Origin: Diprion similis
Lineage: Eukaryota; Arthropoda; Insecta; Hymenoptera; Diprionidae
Direction of reading: 5' to 3'
Assembly: GCF_021155765.1 (NCBI RefSeq)
Contig: NC_060110.1
Span: forward strand, 3,472,001 to 3,536,000
Length of the DNA: 64,000 nucleotides
Shown: in pieces, positions 26,301-37,084 of the stretch
Layout: each line of letters starts with the position of its first letter
How positions within the stretch are numbered: position 1 is the first letter of the stretch
The notes under the pieces: generated by a model
What the model was told of the DNA's origin: nothing
Database searches by the model: none
The model's input: only the letters and a program-made list of their open reading frames with translations
Position numbers and translations under genes: made by a program

Positions 26301-27960
26301 CAAAGTTCAAAATTTCAGAGAATTTAATGGATATTGATAATAATCATCGCTCCGAAAAAACTTGCAAGTCATTTTTAGCCATTAATTAAATTTTTTTGAG
26401 TTATGTACATAGACTTAAGGTTCAGTCTTTTCTTAATAAGTATTTTCAATCAAGTTATCATGTGCAAAATTTCAACGATCATTGTTAATTTAGTGAAATT
26501 ATTGTCATAGTCAACAATTCCAATAAAGGTCTTCTTCAACAATGAAGAAGCTGACAATTCATTTGGCGAAAATAATGACCATCGGACATCCCTTAATCAA
26601 GCTCAATTACTGTAGCGTACGTCCCTGAGTTTGCTTTCATTCACAGTTTTTTACATCTCCCACCTTACAAGACACAATCAAGAACATTCTTAGTACAAAA
26701 AAGAAAATAACATATTCACATCACTTGAAAGAATTTGCTTGTACCTTGATCTTTAATTCATGACCTGCATATAATTACGTCAGAAACTTATTTATAAAAT
26801 ATTAACCACACCCTCAAACAATTGGAAAGTGGTTCACAAAAAATTATCTGAGTCCTGGCATCAGTGAGCAAGTGTTAGATAACTTGAAAAGAATGATTGA
26901 GGAATATATGCATTCAATGTATACGAAAACAAAGAGTCATTTTCTCCAATTTTTTTAAGAAAAATGAATGAACATTTTTTAATTCTGTTTTTCATAGATG
27001 TCTTGAAGTATAAGAAAAATTTTCTTCATCAACAGCTGAATTCTGCAGTAATGTTAACGCTGTATTCGAATTTTTAAACTCAAGGAGAAAGTTTTTCAAA
27101 AAATGAATCCCAGAAATGTATAAGTAAAGTATCGTATTATGTATAAGTATTACAGAACATTTACAGAACATGACGAAACGAAGATGAGGGCTCGTGGGTA
27201 TATTGATTATATAAAATCACTACATATTATCGAAAACGGCCAGAAGATCTTCATTATGAGGTGCAAACGTAGAATCGGATGTTGGGAGTTGATTGTTGCC
27301 GTAAAAAGTTGTTTGAGATTAGTTAAATTTTTGTTCGATGAACAATACATGACGATTTTAGTGACTTATAAATTGAGTCAAGACCGTCTAGAAATGTTCT
27401 TTTCTTATATGAGACGAATGGTGAATATGAGATGCATTTAACACCCATGAATCATGCAGCTGCAAATATGGCAAAGTTTGAACGAAGATTTATGGTAATG
27501 TGCAAAAAAAAAAAAAACTTTCCCAAAGACATATTTCATTCATGCAAAGCAACATCATTTGGTACACCTGAAAATGGTTAGAACAACCATTTGTGTTAGC
27601 AAATTTAATCATATCTGGGCATTCGAATTCCATTGAATATAAGTGCAACAATTGATTGCATCATTTGTGTTTACTATACCTGAATTTCACAGGTATGATA
27701 ACTTCTAACTCATAAAAGCAGTGCCATCGCTACTTTATGTATTATCAGAAAGTATCAAGCATCTCGAATAGTTGCTAAATATTGAAATGCCATAATCAAA
27801 GGTATTGACGGTGAATTGATATTCTTGCGCTGTCCATTATAATACATGTTATAGTCTGAGCGGACAATTTTATATTGGTGCCAAATCGACAATTTGTTTG
27901 TTCTTACAGGTAATGAAATCCTCGATGGCGTACCTGTCAGTGTTGAGAAGTCTCCTTTAA
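20303..27960 (+). CDS. OR-D: odorant receptor (7tm_6), complete
   Basis: Join of 20303-20747, 20960-21245, 21346-21445, 21542-21652, 22591-22746 and 27910-27960, totalling 1149 nt or 382 aa. The start is the ATG at the first base of exon 2, because the upstream microexon lost its ATG. Landmarks: VQLLKWNERLLSLLGLWPLS, SYVLTYAAHLPFVFF, LHVCGQLSVLVERI, HVRLIR, LYILNVILYIFVYC, LILTAGKFYTFSM and the terminal MAYLSVLRSLL. Intron 5 carries an 800-bp fold-back element. The last intron is 5163 bp (about 1.1 kb in OR-E) and is filled with transposon debris. The 51-nt last exon is supported by its C-terminal motif, by phase, and by a 3' flank matching that of OR-E through the poly(A) region. Olfactory receptor subunit; ligand unknown. 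Confidence 0.93.
21750..22557. mobile_element. 800-bp fold-back element with TTAA duplication (OR-D intron 5)
   Basis: The two halves (21754-22160 and 22160-22553) are near-complete inverted copies, with outer ends GGTGCATATAAAGACCCG and its complement. TTAA flanks both ends (21750-21753 and 22554-22557). The homologous intron of OR-E has a single TTAA at 35737-35740 in otherwise alignable sequence, i.e. an empty site. TTAA targets are typical of piggyBac-type transposition. There is no coding capacity, so it would be non-autonomous. The piggyBac link is inference. Confidence 0.8.
23150..24840 (-). pseudogene. BEL/Pao-like retrotransposon remnant
   Basis: Minus-strand frames read, in order, LVERYWIKLHRVHNN (about 24750), ERYDNECLFIHYHMVKLL (about 24380), NILLTRSYQYSKDD followed by YMDPKSG (about 24150), and further down NWPLPR (about 23430). 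The order resembles the gag-like (DUF1759) region, the DSGS-type protease and the integrase tail of BEL/Pao elements. It has many stops, a changed protease motif, and lacks most of pol. The region is also more GC-rich than the introns around it. Homology is by eye only. Confidence 0.45.
25086..25713. mobile_element. MITE with long inverted repeats and nuclear-receptor half-sites
   Basis: Ends AGGGTGTCA and TGACACCCT; the outer about 150 bp of each side are inverted copies (shared TCAGGTAAGATAT, AAAGTAAC/CAGTAAC and AACGAGGAAT stretches). The interior has at least nine TGACCTT/AAGGTCA half-sites in both orientations, four as the full TGACCTTGA/TCAAGGTCA nonamer. No ORF of note. Target duplication unresolved. 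Confidence 0.75.
26960..27445 (+). pseudogene. P-element-like transposase fragment
   Basis: Around 27020-27110 one frame reads TAEFCSNVNAVFEFLNSR followed by a stop. From 27139 an open stretch reads RGYIDYIKSLHIIENG and ends LVTYKLSQDRLEMFFSYMRR. The TYKLSQD-LE-FFS-R signature with an upstream TA-F-N-LNS block is characteristic of the C-terminal half of P-element/THAP9-type transposases. The frame is broken and the protein is severely truncated. A 72-codon ORF at 26171-26389 may belong to it but I do not recognise it. It lies inside the last intron of OR-D, same strand. Confidence 0.65.
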
Positions 27961-28277
27961 TACGATTAATCGGAAATGATCTTGATTTTGAAATCGTGAT
28001 GAAATACGTGAATGAATGTAGTGAACCTGATATACAGAAACAAGTACATTCAGAGATTCAAAACTTCGATAGCAAGTTTTGATGTATGAAAAGCAGTGCA
28101 CTCTGAATCTTTTTTTCAGTGCCATCCTTATTAGCATAAGAAACGTGCATAAATTCTTGTTGCATTTTTTCCATAAATTTTGGTCACTGATTGATTATTT
28201 TCATGTAATATCACGAATGTTTCCTCAATCGAAGCCTTGGATTATAAAATAATTGCAAATTATGTAAGTATTGAGAG

Positions 28278-28283
28278 AATAAA
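28278..28283 (+). terminator. Poly(A) signal of OR-D
   Basis: AATAAA about 320 nt after the stop, at the same relative place as AATAAA in OR-E (37429). Both are followed by a conserved TTTTCGCT-AGAATCTTT-type stretch. Confidence 0.6.
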
Positions 28284-29499
28284 AATTATTTTCGCTCAAG
28301 AATCTTTTTTCTTTTATCGTAAGTATCCAAGTATATTTTGATGACGAATATTGATTCTTATTGATCTGAGAAATCTTATTGAGCTCAAGATGCAAATGGT
28401 GCTTCTTGCTTGATATCAGACATGATATTGAAGTTACATTTTATTTGTATCATTTTTATTATTATATTATTTTTTATGTTCATCATTTTCTCAATCTACC
28501 TGTCAAACGGAGCGTTCCCGATTATTCTCGAAATAATCATCTCAATTTATATCTCGGTGATTAATTTGAAAAAAAAATTCCTGCTACAACTAATCAAACG
28601 TGTAAAACTCGAGAAGAAAATTAGGTATTGATCAAATCCAAAACATTTTTTTCTGTCGTGTTACGTCCTCCTGATCTCAGATTCTTTTTTTCTGCTTTTC
28701 TCTTTAACTTTTGCAATAAATCGATTATATAATAAAACATTCAACTCCCGCAATATCAATTCCATTCACCTTTCCTCATTTCCTGGAAATCGCCGACTTA
28801 TTTGAATTTTCATTATAAAAAAATTGTTTTATTTGAGAATATCTTGAAAAATATTGCTTTTTCATGAAATTTGACCCAAGTATCATTATGGGCCAATCTG
28901 CAAAGGATTGAATCCCGCTAAACCAACTTCGGATGGATGCCTACCCAGATTGCGTATAGGGTCGTGCGTGAAGCACACAATGAAGACATCCGATCATACA
29001 TGGCTGTGCATCAAAAACACAAAGAAGTCTCTCATCGCAGTACTTATCAGCCTGGAGCTGAACTAGCCGAAACATCCATTGTTCCGCCTGCTATAAAACA
29101 GAATCATGATTGCCTAAAACCCCACAGTTTACTTGGTGGTCCACGTCGAATTGGTGGACTCACGATCGGAACCCAGTATGTGAATCATCGCCACCAGAGT
29201 GTCTCACAACAGTACGTGGCTTGGCGTTAAAAAAACGTCGACTGAGCTGCAGTGCCAGACAAATAGCCATCGCGGGAAGTACCAGCATTGCAAAAAGTTG
29301 GAGCCTAATTTGTCCGATTTTTTTACGATATTGATACCGCTAGAATGTGAGTAAGATCATTATTATCTTCGAGATTATCGTCGTTGTTCCTCGAAGTATC
29401 TTCTCTCACGATAATTCGATCGAGAATTCAATATAAGTTAACAAGAGAGGAAAAGACGTTAGAAGATGGACTACCGCCTGTTTACACCTGTTGATTTGT

Positions 29500-29556
29500 G
29501 CCACGTGACCTGCTGGCCCAATCAGCGATCGCCAAAACGAGGAGAGATCACGTGAT
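29500..29556. promoter_or_regulatory. Two CACGTG E-boxes around a CCAAT box
   Basis: CACGTG at 29502-29507 and TCACGTGA at 29548-29555, with CCCAATCAG at 29517-29525 between them, just ahead of the pyrimidine-rich tract. Could be the promoter of an unidentified transcript. Confidence 0.3.
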
Positions 29557-30163
29557 AGCAGTACGCCGAAAATCCGCCAGGATTGCTGGGATCGTCGCTC
29601 GTTGTTGACCCGGCACATTCTACGTTCAACTAATCCAGTTGGCAGACGTGTTTTCGATTTGTTGATCACCTAGTTATCTCTATCACTTCTTTTCTCGAAT
29701 CAGTTCCTTCATTCAACAACTGTCTCTACGCTTCTTCTCTACCTGCTTTCTACACCTGTATCTACGCTTTCTACTATTTTCGTAAGTGATGTTTTCTTCT
29801 CTATTTTGTGAAGCGACAAATTTACTTTTCTCGCAACTTGCTCTGCGTTAGCCACGTGGGCGCATATCTTATTCTTTTTTTTTCATCTAATATACTGCAA
29901 GTAATTTCGCGACTGGTTAGCTTACTTATTTAATCTGTAGTGACCATTGCTTGTTTTCATCATTTTATCTCGTTTGAATAATTTTCGAATATCGCTGAAC
30001 AAATTCTGTGTATACTTTGCTTCACTCGAATTGCGTATCTATTGTTCTCTGTAGTGATTGATGAATTAATTAGTTTATAAATTTTCTCATGTTGTCTCAT
30101 ATTCTACTTCTTGCTATCTGACCTCCATTTTCTCATTTTAAACACTGATTACGATTTCGCTAT

Positions 30164-30372
30164 CAGATTTGCGAAATTCATGATGGCGGATTCAAGATGG
30201 CGGCGAACAATTTAGGAAATCGTGAAATTTTGCTGAAATTGACACTTTGGGGGTTCTTCGGTTTGCTGATTACGAATCCAAACGCAGATTTGCGCAATTC
30301 ATGATGTCGGATTCAAGATGGCGGCGAAAAATTTAGGAAATCGTGAAATTTTGCTGAAATTGACACTTAGGG
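30164..30372. repeat. Tandem duplication, about 122-bp unit
   Basis: CAGATTTGCG followed by AATTCATGAT, CAAGATGGCGGCGAA and GAAATTTTGCTGAAATTGAC occurs at about 30164 and again at about 30286 with few changes. The second copy is shorter at its end. Confidence 0.8.
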
Positions 30373-31025
30373 GATTTTTCTCCCATTCTTTTCTTCAGTG
30401 ACCCCGAAAACTTCCGAGAAAAAATAGTTATGGATATTCTTCAAGATTGAAATTTCAGTGTCCACCATCTTGAATTCGCCATTTTGAAAGTTGAAATCCT
30501 GAGTTCGGATTCATAATCAGTTTAGACAAAGTCACATTTACTAAACTTCAAGTTATTTCCTTGGATAGATTCTTCAAATGTGAACTTTTTAGAAAAAAAA
30601 ACCTCATTTTTTTTTAGTTTGTTTATTTATAAATCTTATATTATAACCCATTATGCCAATTAGACTGTATTTTTATGTTCGTTTATTACTAAAGTAACTA
30701 AACAGTGCTAAAAATCGGATCTGAATGTGTAAAAAAGTAAATACATTAGAAAAATTCAATAAAATCGAGGTTCCCACCATGCTTCAAAGGGTTATAAGAT
30801 TATTTGATTGATTTGTATTTCATATTCTATCGAATCATTATCTTTCCTCCGTTTCAATGCCTCATTATAATATTTCTCATTCGCTTTCTCACCTGTAATA
30901 CTTTTTAATTCTTTTATCAATTGTAGTATTTCTTGTCTTCTCTATCAATTTTAGTATCTTACTGTTTCACCTTCGAATTACCTCGATTATTATTTCTTAA
31001 TGTGATTATACCATTCTCGCAATAT

Positions 31026-31066
31026 TAGACTAGCATGCAATAGATTCTCCATTGCATGCTAGTCTA
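31026..31066. repeat. Perfect 16-bp hairpin
   Basis: TAGACTAGCATGCAAT (31026-31041), 9-base spacer, then its exact reverse complement (31051-31066). It is isolated, with no longer inverted repeat around it. Confidence 0.9.
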
Positions 31067-32854
31067 TTTCACCTGCTATTGTAAACCTCGCTGATTGTTA
31101 TACCAAGTAATAGTATCGCGAACACACCTGCTTTTATACCGCTCATCACACGAATAATTGTTTCGCTAATTTGTTAACTCTCACTCATATGTCTTTCTCT
31201 GGCTGTGTTGAATATTCTCGATTTGTCTAATTGTATCTAAATCCTTCTCTTGCTTGATTGTAATCACTTCTCTGCATCTTCGTAATACACTTGAGACTAT
31301 TGCCATTTCATCTAATTCTTGTGTCTTATCTAATTGGATACGACCTCTCCCCTCTATCAGTATCTAGTATCTACTGAGTAAGCCGTGCAAAATCGTCGTA
31401 GAATCTGATCTTTTCTTCTCTTTTCTATTTTCTATTTATCTTATATCTGACGGTAATGCGTTTGGCGCCTAAAATTTTTATCGTTCTCTTTAATTATCGT
31501 TTCTTATTTCATTGATCGAGTCAGTAACTGCGCCGTAAGATAACGTGATTTTTCTCCCTCAAAGTTAACTCTTTCGGCAGATAAAGTATATCATTTATCG
31601 GTTTTCTTTTTCTTAGAAAAACGCCAATTTCACGTTACACTGGTTATGAATTAATTTTTTAGATTAAACTTATTAACGTTAACGTAAGGAGACATTGAGA
31701 AGAAAATCAATATTTTACAATCTCAGAAAGACTTCAAGGCTCAAGTTTTCGAAATGTAAGCATGATCAGCTTAGTTGAAGTTAATTGAATTTGAAAAAAT
31801 TCCTGAATTTGCGAATTTATGACTTTTCCAAACATGCTTCGTTACAGTATATTCATTTTATGAAATTTGTAGATTACGCAATATACTTTTCGAAAAAACT
31901 TTTTGTCTAGAACGAAGAATTAATTTGGTCCGTGAATTATGGCTCGGTCAACTACAACACTTCATGACACGAATTTATGACTCGGCAATAAACAAATATT
32001 ATTTGCAGGTAAACCGACAAAATTCAAATTTGATTCGATTTAATAATATAACGAGTGGTTAGCCTATAACGATACTTTGTTTAAATATCGAAAAAACCTA
32101 ACAATTTTCAGGATATTTCTCGCGAGAAAATAAAACGTGACCATCGTGTCGTAAAACGAATGACTTTGTTTAGAACTTAAGAAAGTTGGTGATTTCCAAG
32201 AGATTTGATTGCTTCGCATTCTTTCCATGAATCCGTGGTTTAAAACGAAAAATCCTGTTCTGAATTTTATCATTATGTCTTTTCGTTCTCGAATCGTATG
32301 CATTTGAAAAGTTGAATCACGAATTTTTTTGAAAAATTTGTCGTTGAAGAACAAATCTAATTAAGAGTTTGAAAAATTATTACTCATTCTATCGAAATAT
32401 CAATTTGAGATCAGGTATTGACTGTTTTCGTACTTGTTTTGAAATTCCTCCAAAAACCATATTTTCCGTCACTTATACCCTTTTCTTCACGTTTATTTTC
32501 TCAAACCAAGTCGGCAGTAAATTTTTTATTCCATCATATTTCATAAGTTTATTTATTAAAAAAAAAATTTCAAAAGCGTATAGCCACTATCGTATTTCAT
32601 CTTGAGAAGTTAGGAGAATATTTTCCGATAAATAAAAACCGTCATTCACTGTAAAAACTCGGTTTCTCAATTTTGAGGTCGAGGTTAATTCTTGTGAAAA
32701 TTTTGTAAGTATCTCAAGTATTTTTTATGGTAAACGAAAACTTTGTTTTTTTAACTTTGATGATCCGATTTGATGTTTACACATGTACCTTCGTGTAGTT
32801 GAGTCAACATACTGTACCGATCATGTCGATCATGAATCATGTAACAAACTTTTA

Positions 32855-33232
32855 ATTTTCTTTGGCCTCTTTTTCTTCATTCTGTTCTCTTTTTCCTCTC
32901 CAGTATTGTTGACGATCGAGAGTAGATTGTATTGCACTTGTCACACAGGCTTATGCGGTATGCCGACACATAAAAAAATCGTATTCCAGTTTTTGCATTC
33001 GTGAATTAAATATGGGCCAATTCTAAAGCTTATGTAACATAACAGGCTCGTTATTTCCTTTGTCATCTTTTTCTTCATTTTGTTCTCTTATTTTTTTCCT
33101 TCATGTATTGTTGACGATCGAAAGAAGATTGTATTGAGGTTGTTACACAGGCTTATGCAGTATGCCAACATATGAAAAAACCGTATTCCAGTTTTTGCAT
33201 TCGTGAATTAAATATGGGCCAATTCCGAAGCT
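32855..33232. repeat. Direct duplication upstream of OR-E (two copies of about 180 bp)
   Basis: Copies at about 32855-33033 and 33050-33232 share TTTTTCTTCATT, GTATTGTTGACGATCGA, ACACAGGCTTATGC, CGTATTCCAGTTTTTGCATT and the conserved GTGAATTAAATAT block. Only the second copy abuts the OR-E promoter. Confidence 0.85.
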
Positions 33233-33289
33233 TATTGTTGGCGAATGAGGTTCGTATGATGGGTATGCATACAGGTTGCTGCACAGGTG

Positions 33290-33460
33290 GTTAAGGTATC
33301 ATGCGCATCTATGATACGTTTATTAATTCAGAAATGACGTATGGAATGGAATCTCAAAGTTTCACTGGCTCGCATCGACCAATCAGAGCCTTGCAATTGT
33401 TTACCTCGAGCCAAGGAATACTTGTTTGGTCAGTTCATCGTGGTTCTCAGATACGGCACA
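33290..33460 (+). promoter_or_regulatory. OR-E core promoter and 5'UTR
   Basis: AATTCA at 33325 (-107), ACTGG at 33364 (-68), CCAATCAGAGCC at 33379 (-53), TGTTTAC at 33398 (-34), and TCAGT with A at 33432 (+1). About 85% identical by eye to the OR-D block over 170 bp with no gaps between the boxes. Confidence 0.65.
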
Positions 33461-33487
33461 TTGAATCAAAGGACCTACCTGATCAAG
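33461..33487 (+). other. OR-E exon 1, start codon degenerate (TTG)
   Basis: The 27-nt equivalent of the first coding exon of OR-C and OR-F begins TTG instead of ATG and ends AAG before a GTAAAA donor. Probably leader only. A near-cognate TTG start would be in frame with exon 2 and cannot be excluded. Confidence 0.6.
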
Positions 33488-33791
33488 GTAAAATTCCAAT
33501 TCGTCAAAACTTATTACACTGTATTAAAATTTTGCCTCAGGCATACGTGTTCATTACTCTAAAGTCAAGAATCCGTTTCTAAATTGCTTTGCTCGTGGAG
33601 CAGAATTACCACACCTATTTTGAACTTCATCTTTCCATCATTAAATTGATCTTAAATCATGTACCTAATTCAGTCAAAGATTTTCATTCCAATTCTAAGC
33701 TTCGTTGTGAATAGGTATTAACACTCTTGAAATATCAACACATTCCATAATCAATTCCAAATGTAAGAATGGCCGACGGTTCTCTCTCTAG

Positions 33792-36700
33792 ATGGACATG
33801 TCATCCGCCGTTCAAGTTCTGCATTGGAACCAAAAGCTGATGTCCATTTTGGGCCTTTGGCCACTGGATAAAAACGACAAGCGGTATGCCTTCGGCATAA
33901 TGTGTTGTCTGATTCATTTAACTTTTCAACAGGCAGACCTTTACAAATTTGGAACAACTTTTGAACACGTTGTGGCGAATCTCTCGATAAATATGGTTCA
34001 CTCGTCAGTCACGATTCGACTAATTACTCTACGTATCAATAGCCGAACACTCGGAAAAGTAATGCGGGAAGTTCAGGCGGATTGTATCGAGACAAATTAT
34101 GAAACATTTACGGAAAGAAAAATCTTTTTACATTACCATAAGATGGCCCGGCTTTTCATCATGATATCAGTACCGATGACTGTCGTTTTAGTCTTTCTCG
34201 TCTACCTGTTACCTCTCAGCGGTGTGCTAGGGACCAGTAAGTCGAAAGCTCAGAGTAACCTGTCGTTTCTTGACAAAGACACATTGCAATCCTGAATTCG
34301 AACAAACACATATTCTAAGACTGAACACAAATTTCAATTAATATTAAGCTGCTTATAAAGACGCGTTGTACACCTCGAAAACGCGGGGATGTAGAAATCC
34401 TATACCGCTCAAGCGATCAGAGTGAAACTTGGGCAATCGATGCCTTACTTTGGAACAAAGTGGAGCGTCTTTTTACTTTTTCAAAATTTGGAAAAAAAAT
34501 TTACAGATTGGTTACCACCCATAGAAATTGGGCAAATTTTCACAATTGCACTGAATGGTTCGAACTGTCCGGTATGACGCCACTTGGCGGTGATGAAACA
34601 CACATTTTGAGCCTAGTCCCATGAGATTTGATGGTGAAATCACGAAATGGCAGCTGATCTGGTTTTCAATTACGAAGTACACCGAAATCTCATTTTGGCG
34701 ACATTTGTTACCGACATTACGCGCATGCCGGTAATGTATGCGTGTAATGTCGGTAAAAAATTATCAGAAAGTACGATCTATTCATCCTGCACAGCATAGA
34801 ACATGGGTGGCCTTAAGTTGACTAGAAAACCAACTTGGGAAGTGTATAAATTTTGACCACCTCGACTTTGTCCTCAAATTTGTACTGACATTGGTGAATT
34901 ACGATTCTAGTCATAGTGACCCGAAATACAACAGTGGAGTTAAAATTGCCATACCACATGTATGTATTCTATGACGTGTCAAAAGTTCGACCATACGTAC
35001 TGACATACGCCGCTCAGCTTCCGTTCGTCGTTTTCGTGGGTTTTGGAAGCGTTGCCCCCACTTGTTTAGTCGCTAGCTTGACATTCCACATGTGTGGTCA
35101 GCTGGCCGTCCTGGTGGAACGAATCAACAATATAAAGACTGATGGTCAAAATTGTGCGCTGGCAATAAAAATGCTTGTCAAGCAGCACGTGCGGTTGATA
35201 CGGTGAGTTCTTTGACTAAGAAACGAAAACAACAGTCTCCAACTTGATCAAGGAAAATATTATGAATCTATTGACAATCACCCCGATAATAATTGATACA
35301 TCAATCTGTAATTGATAAATTATAGGTTGACGAAGTCCGTGGATGACGTGTTCAACATTTGCATGTTGTTTCAACTCGTTACAGATATGATACTTATGGG
35401 TATTCTGACCTTCTACGTTTTGGCGGTAATCCAATGCTTACTTACTGAGTTTCTGTTCGATCATAAAAGCTCAATCAGAATTTTATCAACAGAATGTCAT
35501 ACGTCTTATGTCAAATTTTATTTATAGTCTGCCATCGAAGATCAAACTACTGGTTTGGTTACCTTTCTGCTGTACGTTGTGGTTGTGACAAGTTATATCT
35601 TCGTCTTCTGCTGGGGGGGTGAAAAACTTGTTGAAGAGGTATTTGAAAAATATTAAGACGTTCGCAATAAAGGCGTACAGTAGATACGTTGAAATGCATT
35701 TATTCAAATCACGTCAAATCAATTGTCGAAATTCTATTAACTGTCTAATTTTATTCGATTAAATGTTGATACTAGAGTACTAATATACATGACGCATTGA
35801 GTGCGTGTCCATGGTATGACATGCCATCAGCTCACGCCAAGATGCTTATCATATGCATGATCAGGGCGCAACAGCCGCTCACGATGACAGCTGGAAAATT
35901 CTACGAATTTACTCTAATCAATTTTACAAATGTGAGTTTGTTGCCTGTTTGTGGTTCTTATCATATAATGTATGCGTTTTAGTAGTAAAACTCAGCTTTA
36001 TTTGAAGCTCTAGATCAGGTAAGGGACCATTCATTAACTACGTAAGGAAGATTTTACCCATTTTTAACCAACCCCCCCCCCCCCCCCCCCCCTCCCCCAT
36101 GTAAGAACAAATAAGATTTCTTGGACTTCACACTTCTTACGTAGCTAGTCACAACGGATGACGATTTTTTAGAAGGACGCAATTTGTAGGTACATTAGTT
36201 GTTTTCACCACACCTGCACGGAAAGTACAACTTTCGACCCCTTGCATAAACGGGAAGTTGTACTTTCCGATGCATGGGGTGGTGAAAAATAGCTTACGTC
36301 ACACGGGAGTGAAAAAGGCTTTCCCAAACTGCGTTCTTACCACCCTCACTTTTGGCTCGGATGTCAATCTTGCACGCAGTTTGGAATAGCCTACTTTCCC
36401 ACCCTAGGTGCGGAATATACTGTTGGTTCACATTTGACTTTACAGCTCGTGGTGCTCGTGGTACTTAAAACTTACATAAATATGGTCCATAGAGTATATC
36501 ATCGACGTAAAGTGATGCCGTTAAAAAAACAAACCTTTCACAGCATTATGGGCTGCAGTGCGTAATTTTTTTCGATTTCACAGTTTAACTCCAGCAGTTG
36601 TTGAGCATTTAGTTAGCATTACTTTCACACCATTTCTAGTGATCCGTACAATTTTTGGAAGCAAAATTTGTTCGCCGTAGTTGTTCGCTCACTGATTTCG

Positions 36701-37084
36701 GAAATATTATTTATTGCAGATGTGAGTTTACAGTTTTTTTCTTCAAAATAAACCGTGTGGATCGCTAACTTTTCAATTAACGTCGATTACGAAAAACAAC
36801 ATTTGAAGGAGCTTGTAAAAAATTTCAAAAATGGACTTCGGTAGTCGGGATTACTGACTATATTTGACTGATATGATAATTCTTGACTAGCAAAACAAGC
36901 CCAATCATTCCTTTTCGCTCTGTCACAAGTTGTTTAATTTACCGAATGATCGTTAAATCTTCAAACGACGTCCCATAATGATCTACTTTTACGTATAATG
37001 GAATTAATTTTCCTAATTGGTGTGTTTTTTCAGATTTTAAAAACGTCGATGGCATACGTGTCAGTGTTACGAAACATGATTTAA
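33792..37084 (+). CDS. OR-E: odorant receptor (7tm_6), complete
   Basis: Join of 33792-34236, 34917-35202, 35326-35425, 35528-35638, 35776-35931 and 37034-37084, totalling 1149 nt or 382 aa. It starts at the ATG opening exon 2, directly after the acceptor. Landmarks: VQVLHWNQKLMSILGLWPLD, PYVLTYAAQLPFVVF, FHMCGQLAVLVERI, HVRLIR, LTMTAGKFYEFTL and MAYVSVLRNMI at the C-terminus. It is closest to OR-D. Exon 5 is relatively divergent (EDQTTG, CWGGEKLVEE), suggesting a relaxed or shifted extracellular/TM5-6 segment. Intron 2 holds a half copy of the fold-back element seen in OR-D. The last intron holds a poly-C tract and nested hairpins. Ligand unknown. Confidence 0.93.
34344..34762. mobile_element. 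Half copy of the TTAA fold-back element (OR-E intron 2)
   Basis: After TTAA (34344-34347) the sequence follows the left half of the OR-D element (21754 onward) up to its fold axis (GTCGGTAAAAAATTA) and then stops. No second TTAA or right end. Confidence 0.75.
36017..36150. mobile_element. Short inverted-repeat element with poly-C core
   Basis: CTACGTAAGGAAGATTT on the left and ACTTCTTACGTAG on the right frame a 21-base C run (36072-36092) followed by T and CCCCC. It looks like a small MITE expanded by slippage. Confidence 0.45.
36200..36412. repeat. Two adjacent hairpins in OR-E intron 6
   Basis: Hairpin 1: TTTTCACCACACC with GGAAAGTACAACTT on the left, complement on the right ending GGTGGTGAAAA (36285), 10-15 base loop. 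Hairpin 2: AGGCTTTCCCAAACTGCG (about 36319) pairs with CGCAGTTTGGAATAGCCT (about 36378). Probably the two ends of a small transposon family. Confidence 0.65.

Larger units (their letters stand above)
27961..32850. other. Intergenic region OR-D to OR-E
   Basis: The first about 330 bases are the OR-D 3'UTR. About 28880-29300 is GC-richer with a 97-codon ORF of unknown nature (28937-29230). About 29640-31560 is strongly C+T-rich on the + strand, like a long transcribed leader or intron, and contains a tandem duplication and a perfect hairpin. No receptor fragment seen; 31600-32850 is plain AT-rich sequence. Confidence 0.55.

Noticed and set aside
28937-29230. 97-codon ORF in a GC-richer patch
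   Set aside because: No recognisable domain, splice context or paralog in the window. Could be a remnant of something, but not supportable as a gene.
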